Shown here: positions 8,104 to 17,900 of the stretch, piece by piece
How positions within the stretch are numbered: position 1 is the stretch's first letter
Layout of the letters: each line of letters opens with the position of its first letter
Assembly: GCA_007694095.1 (NCBI GenBank)
Contig: RECI01000222.1
Location: forward strand, 1 to 32,098
DNA length: 32,098 nucleotides
DNA from: Balneolaceae bacterium
Lineage (GTDB): Bacteria > Bacteroidota > Rhodothermia > Balneolales > Balneolaceae
Direction of reading: 5' to 3'
Translations under genes and position numbers: made by a program
Notes under the pieces: model-generated
What the model was told of the DNA's origin: nothing
The model's database searches: none
Seen by the model: only the letters and a program-made list of their open reading frames with translations

Positions 8104-10146
8104 ATGAATCATTCAACGATACGAAAGTTTACAATGAAAGTTTTTCTGTTGCCAATTATTACCTTTGGTATCGTGACGTCTACTCTGGCTCAAGAAGCTG
8201 CAAGGGATACCCTTACGGTTAAAATGGATGAAATACGCGTTGAAGCTACTCATTCTTCCATTACGGTAGGCCAGGCACCGCTATCCGTGAGCTACCTCAA
8301 TAGAAGTGAAAGTGATATAACTGCGCGGCCGGCAGCCACAATGAATGAGCTAACCTTCACACTACCGGGCATTTGGGTTAGTAACCGGGAAAACCATGCT
8401 TTGGGTGAAAGGATGAGTGTACGAGGAATGGGATGGCGCAGTCCGTTTGGAGTTCGCGGAATTATGGTTGTTCTTGATGATATCCCGCTCACAGTTGCAG
8501 ACGGCCAAACCATCATGAATATTGTTGACCCCGCAATGATACAGTCGCTGGAACTTTTAAGAGGCCCCTCTGCTACTTTTTGGGGAAATGCGAGCGGCGG
8601 GGTGCTTTATATGAAAACCAGGCCGGCGCCGGACTCCCCTTCACTTTCTATAAGAAGCTATGGAGGCTCTTACAATACCATGAAACATGAAGTAAAATGG
8701 CACGACATCATCAACAATGTACGATGGAACGCTTACGGCTCCTACCATGAAACCGACGGCTTCAGAGAGCACAGTGCAGCACAGTTGATGCGAGCCGGTA
8801 TTTCAGCAGGATTTGACTTGTCTCAAAACTCCACCCTCGAAGCAAGATTCGCCTATTCAGGAATGCCAAAAGCCCAGCATCCGGGATCACTAAATGAGAA
8901 CGATGCAGCTGAAAACCCGGCAATGGCCTGGCCCGCTTTTGTCAATTCCAGTGCTGGAAAAGATTTCCAGCAAATGATGACATCGGTCAATTATCTCAAT
9001 AATTTTGAATCGGGTGTATTGAATGTCACAGCACATGGCACATACCGGGATCTTAATAATCCCCTTCTGCCTTCTGTAGGATTTATACTTGTTGACAGAT
9101 TTGCAGGCGGAGGGCGTGTTACATATGATTTTTTAAGATTACCGGTCAACCTGCAGATCGGAACGGAAACAAAATGGCAGCGTGACAATCGGGAACAGAG
9201 AAACAATGAAAATGGCAGCCCCGGCAATCAGCTATTTATTGACCAGACCGACTTCGTAAGCAATCAGGCATTATTTGCCAAAACAGGCGTCGATGCAGGC
9301 AGATTTGCTTTCAATTTAGGCCTGCGTGCAGACAGGATGGTTTTTACCGTTGATGATTTTATTGCGGATGAAAAATCGAACCGTTCGTTTTTATCTCTAA
9401 ATCCAAGTATTGGGGTGAATTACCGGTTAAACAATACGAGGTTGTTTGCCAATCTAAGCACTTCATTTGAAGCTCCTACTACAACAGAGTTCAAAAACAG
9501 GCCTGGTGGCGGTACAGGATTCAACCCGGATTTAATGCCGGAAAGAACGATCGGATTCGAAACAGGCTTGCGCGGCATCTTGCCTTCCTTGCAGATCGAG
9601 TACGACATTGCTTTTTTCAATCTGAATGTACAGGATTTAATCATACCGTTTGAAGAAGAAGACGGTGGTCCAACTCTCTTCAGAAATGAAGGGGAAACCA
9701 GACATTACGGTCTTGAAGTACATCTCAGATTACAACCGTCGCCTGTATTTTCTCTTGATTTCATGTATACCGGGATCAACGCATCATTCGTTGATGGCAA
9801 TTTTGAAGGCAATCAGGTTCCCGGCGTTGCTCCTCACAGAATCGGATCTATGTGGACATTTTATCTGGGAAATCACACTATAAGCACGGATGCAGAGTGG
9901 GTTGGCGAGTACTATGCTGACAGTAACAATACAGCAACCAATGATTCTTACCTTTTATTTAACGGACGGTATTCATTTCGGGGGCTTTCCTTTGAAAACT
10001 GGAGAGTTCAGCCTTTTATTTCAGTAGAAAATATTTTTAACCAGAGGTATAATACCTCTGTTTCAATAAACGCATTTGGCGGCAGGTTTTATGAACCGGG
10101 AAGTGACAGAAGTATCCAGGCCGGGCTGCGACTGGATCTGTATTAA
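8104..10146 (+). CDS. TonB-dependent outer-membrane receptor
   Basis: This 680-aa protein has a signal peptide (MKVFLLPIITFGIVTSTLAQ). A plug domain follows, with DEIRVEATHSSITVGQAPLSVSYL, then LPGIWVSNRENHALGERMSVRGMGWRSPFGVRGIMVVLDDIPLTVADGQ and SLELLRGPSATFWGNASGGVLYMKT. The 22-strand barrel ends with NIFNQRYNTSVSINAFGGRFYEPGSDRSIQAGLRLDLY, the usual TonB-receptor C-terminus. There is no carboxypeptidase-like N-terminal extension and no SusD partner next to it, so it is more like a FecA/iron-chelate receptor than a SusC glycan importer; the substrate is not clear. I chose ATG 8104; ATG 8134 is also possible and gives a shorter signal peptide. Upstream in-frame codons at 8065 look non-coding. 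Confidence 0.93.
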   Translation: MNHSTIRKFTMKVFLLPIITFGIVTSTLAQEAARDTLTVKMDEIRVEATHSSITVGQAPLSVSYLNRSESDITARPAATMNELTFTLPGIWVSNRENHALGERMSVRGMGWRSPFGVRGIMVVLDDIPLTVADGQTIMNIVDPAMIQSLELLRGPSATFWGNASGGVLYMKTRPAPDSPSLSIRSYGGSYNTMKHEVKWHDIINNVRWNAYGSYHETDGFREHSAAQLMRAGISAGFDLSQNSTLEARFAYSGMPKAQHPGSLNENDAAENPAMAWPAFVNSSAGKDFQQMMTSVNYLNNFESGVLNVTAHGTYRDLNNPLLPSVGFILVDRFAGGGRVTYDFLRLPVNLQIGTETKWQRDNREQRNNENGSPGNQLFIDQTDFVSNQALFAKTGVDAGRFAFNLGLRADRMVFTVDDFIADEKSNRSFLSLNPSIGVNYRLNNTRLFANLSTSFEAPTTTEFKNRPGGGTGFNPDLMPERTIGFETGLRGILPSLQIEYDIAFFNLNVQDLIIPFEEEDGGPTLFRNEGETRHYGLEVHLRLQPSPVFSLDFMYTGINASFVDGNFEGNQVPGVAPHRIGSMWTFYLGNHTISTDAEWVGEYYADSNNTATNDSYLLFNGRYSFRGLSFENWRVQPFISVENIFNQRYNTSVSINAFGGRFYEPGSDRSIQAGLRLDLY

Positions 10147-10203
10147 GAATCTTCAAAAGAAAATGGGATCTGGTCTGTAATGATTTTAATGTGACCGGGA
10201 TTT

Positions 10204-10265
10204 GGGATACGAGATACCGTATCCCGGGTCGCTGACCCGGTTTGACGGACTCTTGGTCAAACCGG
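10204..10265. repeat. Cluster of three consecutive hairpins
   Basis: Three perfect stems lie back to back. Stem 1 is GGGATACG (10204-10211) with CGTATCCC (10218-10225). Stem 2 is CCGGGTC (10224-10230) with GACCCGG (10234-10240), loop GCT. Stem 3 is CCGGTTTGAC (10237-10246) with GTCAAACCGG (10256-10265), a 10-bp stem. Stems 2 and 3 share CCGG (10237-10240) and so are mutually exclusive. There is no T-tract. The layout is typical of a REP-like intergenic palindrome rather than a simple terminator. Confidence 0.75.
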
Positions 10266-10491
10266 ATATTAGAACCGAATGCGGTGTATTGAATCCCTTT
10301 AAACCAGACAAATCAGATTTTTGTTTGGGTAGGGTTAAATCAGGTTAAAATTTGGTTTTAGCAGTATTATGGGTTATTAGTTTAGATTTTTTGCATGTAT
10401 GAACATCACAGGATGCGCTATACAATAAAAAACTATAAGTACCACATTCAGGAAATTTGGTGTACTTCCATTTTCCTATGATTTTCTCTTT

Positions 10492-10541
10492 CCGGCTCAG
10501 CGAGCCGGGATACAGCATCCAGAATCCAGTATCCAGTATCC
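10492..10541. repeat. REP-like hairpin followed by a 7-bp tandem repeat
   Basis: A perfect stem CCGGCTC (10492-10498) with GAGCCGG (10502-10508), loop AGC, has the same length, loop size and outline as stem 2 of the upstream cluster. It is followed by GGGATAC (10507-10513), as found in stem 1 of that cluster, and then by about 3.6 copies of the 7-mer ATCCAG(A/T) from 10517 to 10541. The two sites are probably relatives of one repeat family. Confidence 0.65.
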
Positions 10542-10595
10542 TAAAAAGCCCCTTTTAAGCCCTAAAACATCTTTTTCAAGATTTTACAAGTTTAA

Positions 10596-10626
10596 TTGCT
10601 TAAAAGATTCTCAGGAAGTATCTTAG
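10596..10626 (+). promoter_or_regulatory. Probable Bacteroidota-type promoter of the cold-shock gene
   Basis: TTG at 10596-10598 is followed after 20 bp by TATCTTAG (10619-10626), which matches the TAnnTTTG -7 box at 7 of 8 positions. Transcription would start near 10632 and give a leader of roughly 80 nt, fitting the long leaders of cold-shock mRNAs. Confidence 0.45.
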
Positions 10627-10709
10627 CCGATGATGGTTATGGCTGAGTTGTTCAACTTGTGCCAGGCTGTTTTAAACTATCAATGGGAACTTAGTTGGGA
10701 ATATTAATT

Positions 10710-10922
10710 ATGGAAAACCGTGAAGTAGGAACTGTTAAATGGTTTCATAATGGTAAAGGCTACGGATTTATCACAAGGGAAGGTGGTGAAGACGTTTTCG
10801 TTCATTACTCCGAAATTCAGAGTGACGGATTTCGAAAACTTACTGAAGGAGAAAAAGTTGAATTTACTTTGGCTGATGGCGATAAAGGCCTTCAGGCTAA
10901 AGAAGTAATTCCGATACAGTAA
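10710..10922 (+). CDS. Cold-shock domain protein (CspA family)
   Basis: This 70-aa single-domain OB-fold protein binds single-stranded RNA and DNA and melts mRNA structure. RNP1 is KGYGFITRE and RNP2 is DVFVHYSEI, both with the key aromatics. The opening [16 protein letters not shown] and the end GLQAKEVIP are standard for the family. ATG 10710 is preferred to an in-frame TTG at 10695 because [11 protein letters not shown] is the normal start. It is monocistronic: a promoter-like element lies upstream and a strong hairpin terminator starts 4 bp after the stop. Confidence 0.95.
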   Translation: MENREVGTVKWFHNGKGYGFITREGGEDVFVHYSEIQSDGFRKLTEGEKVEFTLADGDKGLQAKEVIPIQ

Positions 10923-10925
10923 TCG

Positions 10926-10966
10926 TACGTTGCGATGAATACCATCGCAACGTAACATTCTTTTCT
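10926..10966 (+). terminator. Intrinsic terminator of the cold-shock gene
   Basis: A perfect 12-bp stem TACGTTGCGATG (10926-10937) pairs with CATCGCAACGTA (10943-10954), loop AATAC, followed by the T-rich ACATTCTTTTCT. It starts just after the stop codon at 10920-10922 and ends shortly before the next gene. Confidence 0.85.
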
Positions 10967-10972
10967 CATAAA

Positions 10973-11299
10973 ATGAGGTGGTTAAAACATATTGCGGTTG
11001 ATTTATTAGCCACACTCGTAATAGCAATTGTTGTTTTTTTTGATGAAACAGCCCTGTTGGAATATGTACTTTACATATATACCGGGCTGATGGTCATAGC
11101 ACGTCTGATCTCTCTGTTAAATACTGATTTCAGGGCAATTACGAAACGAAAGATATCTGAAGCTCCTACCTGGATGTATCATGTTCTCTATTTTTTGAAT
11201 GTAGCATTTTTGATTATTGGCGGTTTCTACATCACCGGAACAGCATGGGCTTTTATCTGGGGTGTTGCTTACTACGTTTACCGGAAAAATAATCCTTAG
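10973..11299 (+). CDS. Small integral membrane protein, unknown function
   Basis: This 108-aa protein has about four hydrophobic segments: LLATLVIAIVVFF, YVLYIYTGLMVIARLI, VLYFLNVAFLIIGGFYI and AWAFIWGVAYYVY. A positively charged stretch, RAITKRKIS, lies between the second and third. I recognise no family. It begins 19 bp after the cold-shock terminator and ends about 90 bp before the msrB start, so it may have its own promoter. Regular hydrophobicity and a normal charge pattern support it being a real gene. Confidence 0.65.
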   Translation: MRWLKHIAVDLLATLVIAIVVFFDETALLEYVLYIYTGLMVIARLISLLNTDFRAITKRKISEAPTWMYHVLYFLNVAFLIIGGFYITGTAWAFIWGVAYYVYRKNNP

Positions 11300-11389
11300 T
11301 TTGCAATCCTCAAATAAGTCTGAGAGTAATGAATGTTCAATACGTTCATTTTGTTTCAGCATGATAACAATCATATCAATTACCGGTAC

Positions 11390-11947
11390 ATGGTTCATCA
11401 TCGCGCACTTTTATTCGTAATCATTATAGGACTGAATGCTTCTGCCTGTAATTCTCAAAACAGAAACCCGGCAGTTACCCAGTACGATCATGAACAGTTC
11501 CTTAATAAAATTACATATACTATCGCTATGTCAGAAACAGCCAACAATGAAAAAGTAGTACGAACGGATGCAGAATGGAAGGAGCGTTTATCATCCGAAG
11601 AATACCGTATCCTCCGAAATCATGGAACCGAGTTACCCTGGGCAAACAAGTATAACAGCCACTATGAGGAGGGTATTTATCTCTGTAAAGGTTGCGGCCA
11701 GTCACTATTTCATTCCGATACCAAATATAACAGCCGTTCCGGCTGGCCAAGCTACTGGGCTCCGATTCGCGAAGATGCCGTTATAGAAAAAGAAGACCGG
11801 AGCTTTTTTATGGTTCGCACGGAAATATTGTGCAGCAAGTGTGACTCACACCTTGGTCATGTTTTTGATGACGGACCTGAACCTACCGGCCTTCGCTACT
11901 GCATGAATTCAGCTGCACTGCATTTTGTGCCAAAAGAAGAAGAATAA
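11390..11947 (+). CDS. msrB: Peptide methionine-(R)-S-oxide reductase MsrB, lipoprotein form
   Basis: MsrB reduces methionine-R-sulfoxide in oxidised proteins. From ATG 11390 the protein has 185 aa. It begins with a lipoprotein-like signal (MVHHRALLFVIIIGLNASAC, lipobox Cys20) and so probably works in the periplasm on a membrane anchor. Zinc cysteines are Cys99/Cys102 (CKGC) and Cys148/Cys151 (CSKC). The catalytic cysteine is Cys171 in RYCMNSAALHFVPK. The usual resolving-Cys position in the GCGWPSF motif is Ser here (SRSGWPSYW), so recycling must follow another route, as in other Cys-less forms. An in-frame ATG at 11333 would add 19 residues before the signal and spoil it. It is followed by a DoxX-like gene after 77 bp. 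Confidence 0.9.
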   Translation: MVHHRALLFVIIIGLNASACNSQNRNPAVTQYDHEQFLNKITYTIAMSETANNEKVVRTDAEWKERLSSEEYRILRNHGTELPWANKYNSHYEEGIYLCKGCGQSLFHSDTKYNSRSGWPSYWAPIREDAVIEKEDRSFFMVRTEILCSKCDSHLGHVFDDGPEPTGLRYCMNSAALHFVPKEEE

Positions 11948-12024
11948 AATTAACCATCTTCATTCTCCCATCACATTATTTAGTTTATTTGAATTGATCT
12001 AAATTAAAACCGGGATCAGATCAA

Positions 12025-12498
12025 ATGAAATTTTTCAGCGTTATAGACCCCATCATTACCCGCTGGATGGCAAGATATGGTATCACATTCCTGAGGTACA
12101 GTATCGGCATCATTTTTATATGGTTTGGCGGACTGAAATTTTTTCCAGGGTTAAGTCCGGCCGAACAACTGGCCGGCTCTACTATTGATCTTCTCACATT
12201 CGGCCTGATACCACCATTTACTGCACAAATACTTCTTGCTTTTTTTGAAGTCACCATTGGAATATTACTGCTGAGCGGAAAATTTCTTCGCCTTACAATT
12301 TTGCTTCTTCTGATGCAGATGGCAGGTACCATGAGCCCGATAGTTCTCTTTCCTGACCTGGTATTCACACAAATTCCCTATGCGTTAACCATTGAGGGTC
12401 AATACATTTTTAAAAATTTTGTGGTGATAAGCGCAGCTCTCGTGATAGGCGCTACCGCACGCGGCGGGAAATTACATGCGGATCCGGAAACTGTTTAG
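12025..12498 (+). CDS. DoxX/DUF417-like four-helix membrane protein
   Basis: This 157-aa protein has four membrane segments: FLRYSIGIIFIWFGGLKFFPG, IPPFTAQILLAFFEVTIGILLLSG, LRLTILLLLMQMAGTMSP and IFKNFVVISAALVIGATA. The layout and the first-helix pattern R-x-S-I-G-I-x-F-x-W-F-G-G-L-K-F match the DoxX/YkgB (DUF417) group of small inner-membrane proteins. Members have been linked to redox stress and thiosulfate metabolism, but no general activity is known. Its place after msrB is compatible with an oxidative-stress theme. This is inference. Confidence 0.75.
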   Translation: MKFFSVIDPIITRWMARYGITFLRYSIGIIFIWFGGLKFFPGLSPAEQLAGSTIDLLTFGLIPPFTAQILLAFFEVTIGILLLSGKFLRLTILLLLMQMAGTMSPIVLFPDLVFTQIPYALTIEGQYIFKNFVVISAALVIGATARGGKLHADPETV

Positions 12499-12558
12499 TT
12501 TTTATCAGGGTGATCGTTACATTTGGTAAACTCTAACCTGTTAATTTTACCAGTCATT

Positions 12559-13116
12559 ATGTCAAATACCACGACCAGCCGCCGCGCTCATAGAATCACG
12601 GATGCAACATTTGACCCTCGCCTCAAAACCTACACCTTTTGGGGTACAACAATGTTTTTGGTAATTACCATTGTTGGAATTGCTATTCTCCCCTTTTGGC
12701 TCATTTTCGGAAAAATGTACGTAAACCGATATTATGATAACCTTTTCTGCGAACTCACTACACGTGCTCTCCATTTTAAAAAAGGGATATGGTTCCAGAC
12801 TGAACGTACTATACCTCTTGATAAAATCCAGGATCTTACATTCAAGGAAGGCCCACTACTCAGACACTTCGGTCTTAGTTACCTGAAAATTGAAACTGCC
12901 GGACAGAGTGTCCAGGGAATGGCTGACATGACATTAACCGGAATTGTTAACGCCAGGAATTTCCGCGAGATGGTTCTCGATCAACGTGATCTCATCACAG
13001 ACCAACAAACCACTTCAGCAACTGCGCCTGAACCAAGAGACGGGGATGATGAACTCATCACACTCTTGAAACAAATTCACGAAACGCTGCAAAGAATTGA
13101 ACAAAAAACCGGTTAA
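12559..13116 (+). CDS. Bacterial PH-domain (bPH2) membrane protein
   Basis: From ATG 12559 this is a 185-aa protein with one hydrophobic hairpin (TMFLVITIVGIAILPFWLIFG, about 35-55). It is followed by a YdbS/YdbT-type bacterial PH domain: YYDNLFCELTTRALHFKKGIWFQTERTIPLDKIQDLTFKEGPLLRHFGLSYLKIETAGQ. The C-terminal part is charged and ends in a predicted helix (LITLLKQIHETLQRIEQKTG). Family function is unknown. Codons from an earlier in-frame ATG (12523) encode a poor start and I exclude them. Confidence 0.78.
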   Translation: MSNTTTSRRAHRITDATFDPRLKTYTFWGTTMFLVITIVGIAILPFWLIFGKMYVNRYYDNLFCELTTRALHFKKGIWFQTERTIPLDKIQDLTFKEGPLLRHFGLSYLKIETAGQSVQGMADMTLTGIVNARNFREMVLDQRDLITDQQTTSATAPEPRDGDDELITLLKQIHETLQRIEQKTG

Positions 13117-13216
13117 TTTAATTACCGCAAAGGCCGCAATGAGCGCGAAGATTAGTTTTCATTAAATATATTGCGAACAGCCGTCAGCTTTCAGCTAATA
13201 TTTCTTTCAACATATA
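13117..13216. other. Convergent gap with degenerate intergenic repeats
   Basis: This gap separates the plus-strand PH-domain gene from the convergent symporter gene. It contains ACCGCAAAGGCCGCAATGAGCG, a degenerate repeat of a CGCAAAG-like unit, and later GCCGTCAGCTTTCAGCT, with two close copies of the unit TCAGCT. Both resemble low-complexity spacer repeats I know from Bacteroidota intergenic DNA. No clear terminator stem is visible. Confidence 0.35.
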
Positions 13217-14713
13217 TCAGTTCAGAATCGTCCTGGAAACAATTTTGCGATTGTAAATTTTAAACAGGGTTATAACCACACCCCATTGAAGAAGAACCGT
13301 TGCCACTGAATAGGTGCTTAAGGGGTTGAACCAAGTATCGGGGGCAAACTCAAATGCGCTGAGATAAATCCACCACACAAGCAGGGTTATCACTTCAACC
13401 GGAATTACATATTTCAGGATAATGGTCCACCACCGGCCCAACTTCACTTTGCTTTCATCAGTATTTACCAATGTGGTACGGAATTTTTCAGCCCCGAATT
13501 TGATCACTGCAAACGATATGAATCCCCCTGAGACCATCAGCCCCACTCCCCAAACAAAATCCTGGTTTGCAAAAAAATCGAGAGAAATTGCTGAAGGTAA
13601 CCCAAAAAGGAACCCTGCAGTGCATACTCCGATGGTAGCTTTTGTCCGGGTAATACCCATATCCACAAACACCTTGGTGGCCAGTTCAATCATGGAAATA
13701 AGCGAGCTGAATGCCGCGAATGTAAGCCCCAGGAAAAACAGGATCGCAAAAAACTTCCCGCCTGCCATTCCGCTGAACAGTTGCGGCATCCACATAAATG
13801 TGAGGCCGGTTGATGCAGGTCCTGATGTTTTCATCACATCAAGAATTTCACCATTACTCATTTGAGAGCCTAACATTCCAAATACAGTTGAAAAAATGAT
13901 TACCGCCGCCATCAGCGAAACCAGGTTATTACCTATTCCGGTTTGAAAGGCGCTGATTGTGATATCGTCGCGCATTCGCATATAGGCGCCATAAGTGAGT
14001 ATCAAGCCCCAGGCAGCCCCTGTATCCCATGCATTTTGTGTGAGGGCTTCCAGCCAGATGCCGGGTTGTTTAAGGGAAGACCAATCTGGGGTAAACAAAT
14101 AGGCAATACCCGCACCGCTCCCGGGCAGCGATAATGCTTTGATGAGTGATATTACCAAAACCAGCAGAAGTGAGGGAATCAGCAGCATGTTTATCCGTTC
14201 AATGCTCTTTACTCCTTTCAGGATGATCAGGGCGCCACAGAACATCATCAACGCATGGAATACCGATGGTAATGTTGAACTCTGAAAACCGGTCCATACA
14301 ACATCTGCCTCCTCCACACTTCGCGGTAGTACATTAAAAATGGATTCAAGGAGATAATATGCACACCACCCTGCCACCACGCTATAATAGAACATGATAG
14401 CAGTGGCAACAAACCCAATGAATGAGCCCATCCATGCAAACCTTTCACCCACTATCTTGATAAAAGAGCCTATCACCCCTTTTCTGCCATGGCGGCCAAT
14501 ACCATACTCGGCAATAATCAGGGGTATCGACCACATCACCAGGAAAACTGCCCATGCTACCAGGAACGCACCGGCCCCGTCTTCCGTCCCGTTTTGGGCT
14601 GCAATTCGGGGAAAACGCCAGATATTCCCGGTACCAATTGCAATACCGAGTACACTGAGGATCAGCCCCAGTTTCGTAGAAAATCGTTCACCTTTAACGT
14701 TAGCAGCATTCAT
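13217..14713 (-). CDS. Sodium-dependent transporter, NSS/SLC6 family
   Basis: This 498-aa membrane transporter has the LeuT-fold signature in its first unwound helix (GTGNIWRFPRIAAQNG). About 11-12 membrane segments follow, including AFLVAWAVFLVMWSIPLIIAEYGIGR and the TM3 motif YYSVVAGWCAYYLLE. TM6 and its surroundings are seen as LEALTQNAWDTGAAWGLILTYGAYM. Family members couple Na+ entry to uptake of amino acids or amines; which one cannot be read from sequence. Length is normal for bacterial NSS proteins. The gene stands alone, divergent from the DUF2723 gene across 239 bp and convergent with the PH-domain gene. Confidence 0.93.
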   Translation of the reverse strand: MNAANVKGERFSTKLGLILSVLGIAIGTGNIWRFPRIAAQNGTEDGAGAFLVAWAVFLVMWSIPLIIAEYGIGRHGRKGVIGSFIKIVGERFAWMGSFIGFVATAIMFYYSVVAGWCAYYLLESIFNVLPRSVEEADVVWTGFQSSTLPSVFHALMMFCGALIILKGVKSIERINMLLIPSLLLVLVISLIKALSLPGSGAGIAYLFTPDWSSLKQPGIWLEALTQNAWDTGAAWGLILTYGAYMRMRDDITISAFQTGIGNNLVSLMAAVIIFSTVFGMLGSQMSNGEILDVMKTSGPASTGLTFMWMPQLFSGMAGGKFFAILFFLGLTFAAFSSLISMIELATKVFVDMGITRTKATIGVCTAGFLFGLPSAISLDFFANQDFVWGVGLMVSGGFISFAVIKFGAEKFRTTLVNTDESKVKLGRWWTIILKYVIPVEVITLLVWWIYLSAFEFAPDTWFNPLSTYSVATVLLQWGVVITLFKIYNRKIVSRTILN

Positions 14714-14952
14714 TCGTGCTAAACTAAATCATCAGTTTTTGTCCGCCTTGTTGATAATCATTTTTTGCTTCAGAAACAAATGGCTGTTGACAGATAGAAA
14801 AACCTTTGCGCTTTCAAACAATGATTCGGTATCTTGGTTGTTTATTTAAATTTTCCCTGAAAATAGTTGGGTATGATCACCCGTTAATGGTACTTGTATT
14901 TTAGCCATAAAAACAGGCATCATTAATCATAATTTACAGCAACACAAACTAC

Positions 14953-17900
14953 ATGGATTTATCTGCAATTTTCGCACAGCACCGTACGCGAAATCTGTTT
15001 TTTGCAACCATCAGTTTTACTTACGCTTTTATCATTTACGTAATGACAGTGGCTCCAACAGCGTCATTTTGGGACCCTGCTGAATATATTGCAATATCCC
15101 ACACTCTTCAGGTAGCACATCCGCCCGGATCACCTTTTTTTGCACTTGTTGGCAGAGTTGTTTCCATGTTTATTCCTGCTGATTATGTGGCATTGAGCAT
15201 TAATATGATCAGTGTAACAGCATCTTCATTCACGATCATGCTTCTCTATCTTATTGTAGTTCGGTTAATCCAGGAATGGAAGGGGCCGGCCGATGAAATG
15301 GATTCCATGGATTTAATAGGGCTTTACAGCGGCGGTTTGTTTGCAGCACTCACATTCACGGTTACTCATACACATTGGTTCAACGCAGTTGAGGCAGAGA
15401 TGTACGCTTCATCTATGTTTTTTACCGCCCTGGTGGTATGGCTTGCCTTAAAATGGGCATCCAATCACGATGAACCTTATTCCGAAAGATGGCTGATATT
15501 GATCGCATATATATTCGGACTTGGGATCGGGGTACACCTGCTCAATTTGCTGGCATTGTTTTTTGTAGCCATGATTGTTTATTTCAAGCGATTTGAGTTT
15601 TCCTTTCTTTCATTTCTCGCTATGATGGGGATTTCTGTTGTGGGATTCCTCACGATTTATCCCGTTACGATAATTCTTTTACCCACCTTTGCCGGGCAAA
15701 TCGGCGGAATAACCTATGGACTGATCGGCCCGCTAACGTTTGTGATTCTTTTTGTTCTGGCAGTAGCGTTTGGTATTTACTACACTAATATTAAAGGATA
15801 CCGAATTGCAAACATGGTATTCCTCGCTTATATGATGATCATCATCGGCTATTCGAGTTATGCGCTGGTAATCATACGTTCACAGGCAGAACCGCCCATT
15901 GATGAAAACGACCCGTCTACCGTGGAAGCATTCGTCAGCTACCTGAGCCGTGACCAATATGGAACCTCTCCCCTCCTTCGCGGACACACATTCGACAATC
16001 GAACAGGCACAATCGACCGTTCCAGCGAAGTGATTTTCCCAAGAAGGCATTCAAGTCAGTCGCATCATCTCGATTATTACGCCAACTTCAGTTCCGACTT
16101 TGAGTATTTTCTCAACTACCAGGTTAACCATATGTATATGCGTTACCTGTTCTGGAATTTCATTGGCCGCGAAGCAGATATACAGGATACCGGCTGGTAC
16201 TCCGGCTTTACCGATACCCGCCACCGGGATAATCCCGCCAATTCAGGATATTTTTACCTGCCATTTCTCCTGGGATTACTGGGGATGCTCTATCATTTTA
16301 AAAACGACTGGCGCCGCGGAATCTCCATCTTTGCCCTGTTTATACTCACAGGGCTCGCGATCATTTTTTATCTGAATCAAACACCCTATGAACCCCGGGA
16401 AAGGGATTATGCTTACGTAGGCTCATTTTTTTCATTTGCCGTATGGGTGGGGCTTGGGGCAACCGGTATTGTGGAATTACTGAAAGATATCTTCGGAAAT
16501 AAAAAAGCTGCGGCATATTCAGTTCTTGGGGTGATGTTTTTTGCCATTCCCGGCTGGATGCTTCATCAGAACTGGCCCAGCCACGACCGAAGTGAGCGCT
16601 ATGTTGCCCGTGATTATGCCTATAACCTGCTGAATTCCCTCGAACCAAATGCCATCATATTCACAAACGGGGATAACGATACGTTTCCGCTCTGGTATAT
16701 CCAGGAAGTAGAAGGCGTGCGCACCGATGTAAGGGTTGTTAACCTGAGCCTCCTCAACACAGACTGGTATATCCTCCAGATGCGCGACAGGCAAACTCAC
16801 GAATCCCTTCCGCTCGCAATAACTCTTACTGATGAACAGATAGAACAGATGACCACCAGGCTTGAACTGCACCAGCCCGGTGATTTTGTTATACCTGTAA
16901 GGAAAGACCTGCTATCCGCTGTATTTGAAGCTCCGGCTGAACTCCTTGAGGATACAACCGGCACATTCTTCAGGGGTGGTGGGTTTCCTGATGATATTCC
17001 GATGACCAATATGCTCCATAACCAAATCCTCATGGCGGTTCCTTACTCTATTCCAGTTGATGAACTTGACGATGAGGTTCGCTGGTTTGTGCAAGGGCGG
17101 CCTGCAGGCAGAGATTCCCAGGGAAATGAACGCTATTTCCTGCAAACACAGGATAAAATGGTTCTGCACCTGCTCGAGAATAACATGTGGCTGCGCCCAA
17201 TCTATTATGCAAACACGGTTTCAAGGGATGGTCAGCTCGGCCTGGATGATTATTTCCAGTTCGAAGGCAAGGCATTCCGGATTGTGCCTGCCCGGCGTCC
17301 ATCGGGGCCGTTTGGCTATGTGGATACAGAAGTACATGCAGAGCGCCTGTCCAACTTCCGGTTTACACGGTGGAATTCACCCACTGTATATTTTGATGAA
17401 AATATACGCAGGATGCTGGGGAACTACCGGTACGGTTTCACCCAGCTCGCAGACGCGTACATTGAAAAAGGTGATTACGAATCGGCGGCTTACTGGCTGA
17501 AATTCGGTGAAGACAATATACCTTTCCGTACCGTTGAGCACGATTGGACAGTCGCAACACTCTATGCTTTCCGCTACATGAGAGTTGGTGAAGAGTTACG
17601 GGCAAATAATCTCGCTTTCTTTATTGCAGAACGCCTGATGCACGAACTCACTTACGACATGATAGACCTCGACAGTATTGAAGCGCGTATCGATAAGCTG
17701 GATAACGACATAAGGCAGGCAAGGGCACGGGCAAGAACTGATCGCGCACAACGCCTCAATAGCCAGCAGCAGCGGCTACTGCGCCAGAGAGAATCAACCA
17801 TTCAGGATATCAGCTGGTCAGTTAGCCGCATTACAATACTTCAAAATATCTTTTTTGAAAACGGAGATGAAGAGACCGCTGAATATCTGCGTATTCGGGT

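Larger units (their letters stand above)
10147..10709. other. Long non-coding stretch with hairpin repeats and csp leader
   Basis: No open frame here looks coding on either strand. The stretch holds two hairpin groups (10204-10265 and 10492-10541, listed separately), AT-rich unremarkable DNA between them (about 10266-10490), and the likely promoter and leader of the cold-shock gene (10596-10709). No obvious intrinsic terminator follows the TonB-receptor stop unless the first hairpin group serves as one. Confidence 0.6.
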
